Shown: piece after piece, positions 59,201 to 64,000 of the stretch
Layout: every line of letters begins with the position of its first letter
Numbering within the stretch: position 1 is the first letter of the stretch
Source of the DNA: Rhizophagus irregularis
Lineage: Eukaryota > Glomeromycota > Glomeromycetes > Glomerales > Glomeraceae
Assembly (NCBI RefSeq): GCF_026210795.1
Contig: NC_089447.1
Span: 2,358,501-2,422,500 of the forward strand
Length of the DNA: 64,000 nt
Direction: 5' to 3'
Translations under genes and position numbers: made by a program
The notes under the pieces: generated by a model
What the model saw: the letters and a program-made list of their open reading frames with translations, nothing else
Database searches by the model: none
What the model was told of the DNA's origin: nothing

Positions 59201-59967
59201 TGTTTCTGGACTGGACTCAAGGTTTGCAGCATATAACATTAATTTGCTTTTTACGATGATTGACAATAAGTATTTTACAATTTACAAGTTATAATCAAAA
59301 GAAACTTTTTGGTTTTTTAAAAATTTATTTTATTGGAGTTAAATATCTAAAATATCCTTTAAAATATCCTTCTAATAACTATCTCTTGAACTCTTTTTTT
59401 TTTAAAGTAAAAAAAACAAATTTAAGAAAAAAAAACTATTTATTAATCGATTTAAAATTTCAATTGTTCCTGTGTATATATATCTTTTTCAACTAATCCT
59501 TCCCGACCAACTTGATCTTTCCCATTCATTATATATATTAAAACCAAAAAAAAAAAGAAAAATTAAAAAAAAAATTTTTAAAATTTAAAAAATATGAAAA
59601 TAAAAATGAATATACAGGGGGGAAAAGAAAAAAAATTCGAGGCATAAAAAAGGGGTAAAAACCTGATTGTATATATATATATATTTTTAATTGTTTAATT
59701 GTTTAAAATACAACAAAAAAAAGAAATATATTTTTTTTTTCTAAAATAATGCATAACTTTACTATGTGAAATTAATATAAAAAAGCGACATTCCACTTTT
59801 TTTTGGGGGAATATTTTGTAATATATATATAAAATATATATTTTTTTTTTTGGTTTTTTTTTAAAAAAATGTAATTCGTGATGTATTTATATATATGAAA
59901 TTATTAAGCGATTTTTTTTTTGTGAATTAAAAAAATGATAATGTGAAATAAAAAATTTTCATTCGTT
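56245..59967. other. 3.7-kb AT-rich intergenic region
   Basis: No gene was found. Inverted-repeat sequence is present at 58005-58492 and, more weakly, as CCTGCTCTGCA at 56496 with its inverted copy at 56643. The right end (59500-59967) is homopolymer-rich and probably the 3' region of the ammonium transporter gene. Confidence 0.55.
58005..58492. mobile_element. Nested foldback / MITE-like element, about 490 bp
   Basis: Left end TTTAACTGAATGGAAAATTA continues with ACTGA. The right end, inverted, reads TTTAACTGGAAGGGAAAATT and continues with AACTGAATAAAG. Further in, ATTATACTTTTC recurs inverted on the right. The centre contains another inverted pair around AAGGTTG (58211 and about 58401) and several GCGAAACTTGAC-like words. 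The arms are imperfect and no open frame exists. The target duplication is unclear. Confidence 0.5.
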
Positions 59968-61508
59968 TTATACAATTGTTGCATTTGTGTCATTTTGTTG
60001 GTGAATTGTTTCTTCTTTTACGGTTTTTGTCTCACCGGTTCGTGTATTTACTGCTACAAGTCTATCGACATGATAATAAGCCAATTCTCCTAATTCAGTT
60101 TCATCTAAACCTTTAGCTTCAGATTCAGGATCAGCTCTGAGTGAAAGTCCGGGAATTTTATCCATAATAAATAAGATTAAATATGTAACAACAAATGAAT
60201 AAGCTACACCAGTAACTGAATCAGCGAGTTGATGACCCATTTGTATCCAATGTTGATTAAGCCAACCTCCAGGTAAAACAGTTTCGTCAAGGGCAACAAT
60301 TTTTTGTTCAGCAAAAATAGCAGTTAAAATATTACCAATAACACCACCGACTCCATGAACAGCGAAAACATCCAAAGCGTCATCAAAATCAAAGATGTGC
60401 TTCAATTTAACGGCCAAATTACAACAAATTCCAGCAATGAAACCAAAAGCAACAGCAGCTGGGGTACCAACATAACCAGAACCTGGGGTGATAGCAACAA
60501 GTCCTGCAACAGCACCGGAACAGAAAGCTAGAGCTGACAATTTCTTTTCAAGTCGATAATCCAATAAACACCAAGTAAGACCACCAACAGCAGCTGATAA
60601 ATTGGTTACAGCGATAGCCATAGCAGCACGAGAAGTAGAATTAAGAGCTGAACCACCGTTGAAACCAAACCAACCGAACCAAAGTAAAACGGTTCCAAGT
60701 ACAACATTAGCAATATTATGAGGTTTAAATTCATCAGTTCCATGACCAGTTCTTTTACCCAAGATTAAACAGTAAGCAAGAGCAGCAGCACCAGAAGAAA
60801 TGTGTACGGGAGTACCACCAGCGAAATCGAGACCACCCATTTTTGCGGACCAACCATTAAGATTCCATGTCCAGTAAGCAATTGGATCATATACAATAGT
60901 TGACCAAATAAAAATGAAGATTATGCTTGGGAAAATTCTACCACGTTCAGCTGCAGACCCGATGGCAAGTGCGGGTGTAATAGCAGCAAACATACACTGA
61001 TACATGGCAAAAACTATTCCTGGAATTTTTACAGCACCATTAAGAGGTTCAGTACCGACACCCATAAAGAAAGCATAATTTAAGTTTCCGATATAACCAC
61101 TTGTGCCTGGGCCGAATGCTAAACTGAAACCGATAGCCCACCACTTTTTTTTAAAAAATAAAAAGAAAAGAAAAAAACAAATGATTAAAAAAAAAAACTA
61201 CAAAAGAAAAAAAAAACCATTTATTTTATCGAAAAGAAACATACCTGAATTGATACTACAGCCAAGGATAAAACACTTAACATTATAAGGGATAATGCAT
61301 TTTTACTTCTAGCCATACCACTGTAAAAGTATCCGACACCTGGAATCATAATAAATACCAAAGCAGTTGACATCATAATCCATGCTGTATGTCCTTGATC
61401 AATATCGTTAACTGAAGACAATGCTGACACATTTGCAATGAGTTCTGTTATATTAACACCATCGAATGGATTAGGTTCTGCAGCAGGAGCAGCAGCGGGA
61501 GCAGACAT
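59968..61508 (-). CDS. AMT: Ammonium transporter (AMT/MEP family)
   Basis: Plasma-membrane ammonium channel/transporter; in mycorrhizal fungi such proteins take up soil ammonium. Two exons (61245-61508, 59968-61143) with a 101-nt intron give 479 residues. After an Ala/Pro-rich extracellular start, the family's eleven hydrophobic segments can be followed: AWIMMSTALVFIMIPGVGYF; the pore region DPIAYWTWNLNGWSAKMGGL; LDFAGGTPVHISSGAAALAY; NVVLGTVLLWFGWFGFNGGS; and VFAVHGVGGVIGNILTAIFA. Both pore histidines (His202 and His351) are present, as in Mep2-type proteins; yeast Mep1/Mep3 have Glu at the first. The cytoplasmic tail is short and polar (TGETKTVKEETIHQQND). R. irregularis has several AMT paralogues and I cannot say which this is. 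Confidence 0.95.
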
Positions 61509-64000
61509 TTTATCTTAAAAGGAGGGAGAATGAAAAAATTTGATTTATCGTAAGAGAGTAAATTATTTTTCAAAAGTAATAAATAATAAAGGTATAATTT
61601 TTTTTTTTAATTAATGGACCAAATAATTATTTATTTTTTGGTTGAGAGAGACGAATGAAGTCAATATGGAACCCTTTATATATCATTTTTTTTTTAGCGA
61701 GAGATAGGAATATAATTAATTATATTATGACTAAATTTATGGTGGTATGTATTACCGAGGATAAATAAAACACACGTTTGCATAATAAATAAAAAATAAA
61801 TAAAAAAAAAAAAAATTTTTTTTATTTATATATGGGTATTGAATATTGTAGTATAATAATAATAATAATAAAAAAAAAAATTTTAGATTATAGATTTTTT
61901 TTGTGTGTAACTTTATTCAAACGATGATACTGATAAAGTACAAAGATTAAAACGTCTTAAAATATCACTGTTAGTAATATTAGGATTAGCTTTATAAGAA
62001 ATACGGCTGATTTGTCGATTTTTTTTTTTTTGCCTTATCGAACAATCCATGGCTTGGAACCTAGATTCTTCGATTGTCGCGAAATTTCCTTAGAATTAAA
62101 TTAATTTATCCTATCCTCCGGATTAAAAGACGGCATAATTTTGTACAACATTATTACCAAATTTAGCTTATCTTTTTTTTTTTAAGCTTTTTTTTTTTTG
62201 TGCATCATTCAAACTTTTTTTTTATATGCAGGTTATTATTAAGTTTTGTATCAAAAAAGAGAAAATCATAGTAGAACAATAAAGGTACAAAATTTCAGAA
62301 ATCGAAATACACATGATATGTGGATACGTGAAATTATCGTTATCATATATTCGATATACCAAATAAGATTTATTCATTATAATTTTTTATCGAACTCTAA
62401 AAAAAGGTTTCTTCGGGAATTTTAACGAACTATAAATAAATATGTTTATGTCATATTACGCAAGATCATTCTAAAAAAAAATTTTATACTCTTAAAAGAA
62501 AATTTCTTTGTTAAATTCGGAAATTTACCGGGACACCCGTTAAAGATAACAGTTAAAAAAACTTCCTTATCTCGTTAAATTTTCATGACGATCTTTTTTT
62601 TTTGGATAACGCGTTTTTTTTTTTAATTTGTGTAAAAAAGAAAATGTATACATGCACGACCCTTAAATCTTGGGGGGTTTAAAAAATCGATTTAAATTCT
62701 CTTTCATTAATGTTTCATTATGTTCCGCACTTTTGCTTAAAATCTTATACGAATACTCAAACGTGCGCAAATAAAATCCCTTGTTATTCCAAAATTATAC
62801 AATTTGACTTTATCTATAACCAATACTTGGATAGATGTAACAAAGATTCTAAACAAACAAATTCTAACCAAAATTAGCCATGATTTTTTTACTACGTGAG
62901 TGTGCATATTGATGACAATCACTCAAATACACTAACTCTATTTAGAAATTTTCTTCTTATCAAATGTAACGTAACATAGCATCCGATAAAACAAAAAAAA
63001 TATTCCCGTTTGTTTCCGTATTCTGAAAGGAATTTTTTTTAGATAGAGATTCTTACTAATAATTCGAAAGGCGCTCTGTTTTTTTGGCGTTAGAAAAATT
63101 TGGGGATCTTTTTTTTTTTTTTCGTTAGACTGAGAAAATTAAAAAAATTTAATTATATTATTATCGTTTTATGATTGGAAATTTGAATTCATCATATATT
63201 ACTTCTATTCTATGAACGAATAGAATCATTTCATTCTATAATGTCTTCCAAATTCTTTTCCCCCCCTAAATTTCCGGATAATTTTTCAATATTATTTATT
63301 AGCAGTTTATAATAATTACGCTATTTATGTATTCATATTTATGCACTTATGCATTTACATGCATATATTAACAGGATTAACATGTATGTAGTATATATAT
63401 AGTACGGCCTTGTACGGCCCTGTCCGTATATCATTTGACATTCAATCTCCGGATATTAAATTTATTGATAAGGGGAATCATACGACTAACCTCGAAACCG
63501 GTTTTGTAACATGTTTGTTTGTTCATATCGTCATTGTTCCGAAAAAAAATTTCCTTTTATGATTCGTGACCTTTTTTTTTTAAAAAAAGAATTTTTTTTT
63601 ATTTTTGAATGGGAGTAAATATTTGAAATTCTAGATGATATTATCAAAACTGTAAAACAAATTCTAGAATAAAATAATGGGAAGTAAAAAAAAAACCCGG
63701 TTAGTAAAAAAGAAATGATTGACATGAAACGGATTCGTCCGCCTAGATACGAAAAAAAAAAAAATTTTTACCATATCTGGAATTTATATAGATTTATCCT
63801 GAGTTAAGATCTTAGTAAATTTTGGATACGATTTTTTCTTTCCTTTTTTTTAAAGTCATTAAGAAATCTTGGTTTAGTTAATCTGATTATTCCGCCTCCA
63901 CTATAATCGTAAGTTGACTCAATTATTTGATGACTCGATTTATCGTAGATAAGATTAAAAAAAAAAAATTGACTCTGAGAAAATTTTGATAAAACTTAAG
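61509..64000. other. Upstream region of the ammonium transporter
   Basis: AT-rich, without a recognised gene to the window end. GATA-type words (plus-strand TTATC near 61513 and 61546, GATAGG near 61704) lie close to the transporter start. Such sites mediate nitrogen control in other fungi, but they are frequent by chance in DNA of this composition. There is a (TAA)n run at 61853-61872. The short frames here have no protein-like features. Confidence 0.4.

Overview
The window is nuclear DNA from a very AT-rich, intron-rich fungus. It most resembles an arbuscular mycorrhizal fungus of the Rhizophagus (Glomus) irregularis type. This reading rests on the extreme AT content of introns and spacers, many short introns (about 50-100 nt), and degenerate dispersed families that I recognise from that group. 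Recognised genes include an AMT-type ammonium transporter and a fungal Frizzled-like GPCR. Species assignment is inference.

Layout. 1-11 kb is accessory and repeat-rich: one hypothetical gene with an apparent frameshift, one small two-exon gene, remnants of nuclease-fold and coiled-coil repeat families, and a broken retroelement with gag/protease on the minus strand and integrase on the plus strand. 11.5-12.1 kb is a 16-bp minisatellite. 15.2-16.8 kb encodes NF-YA (HAP2) on the minus strand inside very long AT-rich spacers. From 23.7 to 56.2 kb the DNA is gene-dense: STE11/Byr2 MAPKKK (-), a seven-helix receptor (-), a two-domain ubiquitin-like protein (-), an RBR E3 ligase (+), an ExoIII-type AP endonuclease (-), SEC66 (+), a mitochondrial DnaJ MDJ1 (-), an HDHD2-like phosphatase (+), an unrecognised acidic protein (+), CPSF100/CFT2 (-), a UGO1-like mitochondrial carrier (+), a CoA-type Nudix hydrolase (-), an acylaminoacyl-peptidase (-) and IND1/NUBPL (+). 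After 3.7 kb of AT-rich DNA carrying foldback sequence, 60.0-61.5 kb encodes the ammonium transporter (-), and the rest is its long upstream region.

Gene models were built by hand from GT/AG junctions and reading-frame continuity. For every recognised multi-exon gene the exon lengths sum to a whole number of codons, and most products have the family's usual length (STE11 680 aa, CFT2 759, acylaminoacyl-peptidase 728, AMT 479, MDJ1 441, HDHD2 263). Two introns appear to use GC-AG borders.

Functional themes: most of the dense block is housekeeping (RNA 3' processing, ER translocation, mitochondrial chaperone, fusion and Fe-S delivery, DNA repair, protein turnover). Signalling genes (receptor, MAPKKK) are neighbours, as are two ubiquitin-pathway genes (Ubl and RBR). 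No operon-like or defence system was seen. The less ordinary items are small inverted-repeat elements in introns and spacers, the decayed repeat families, and unusual splicing.
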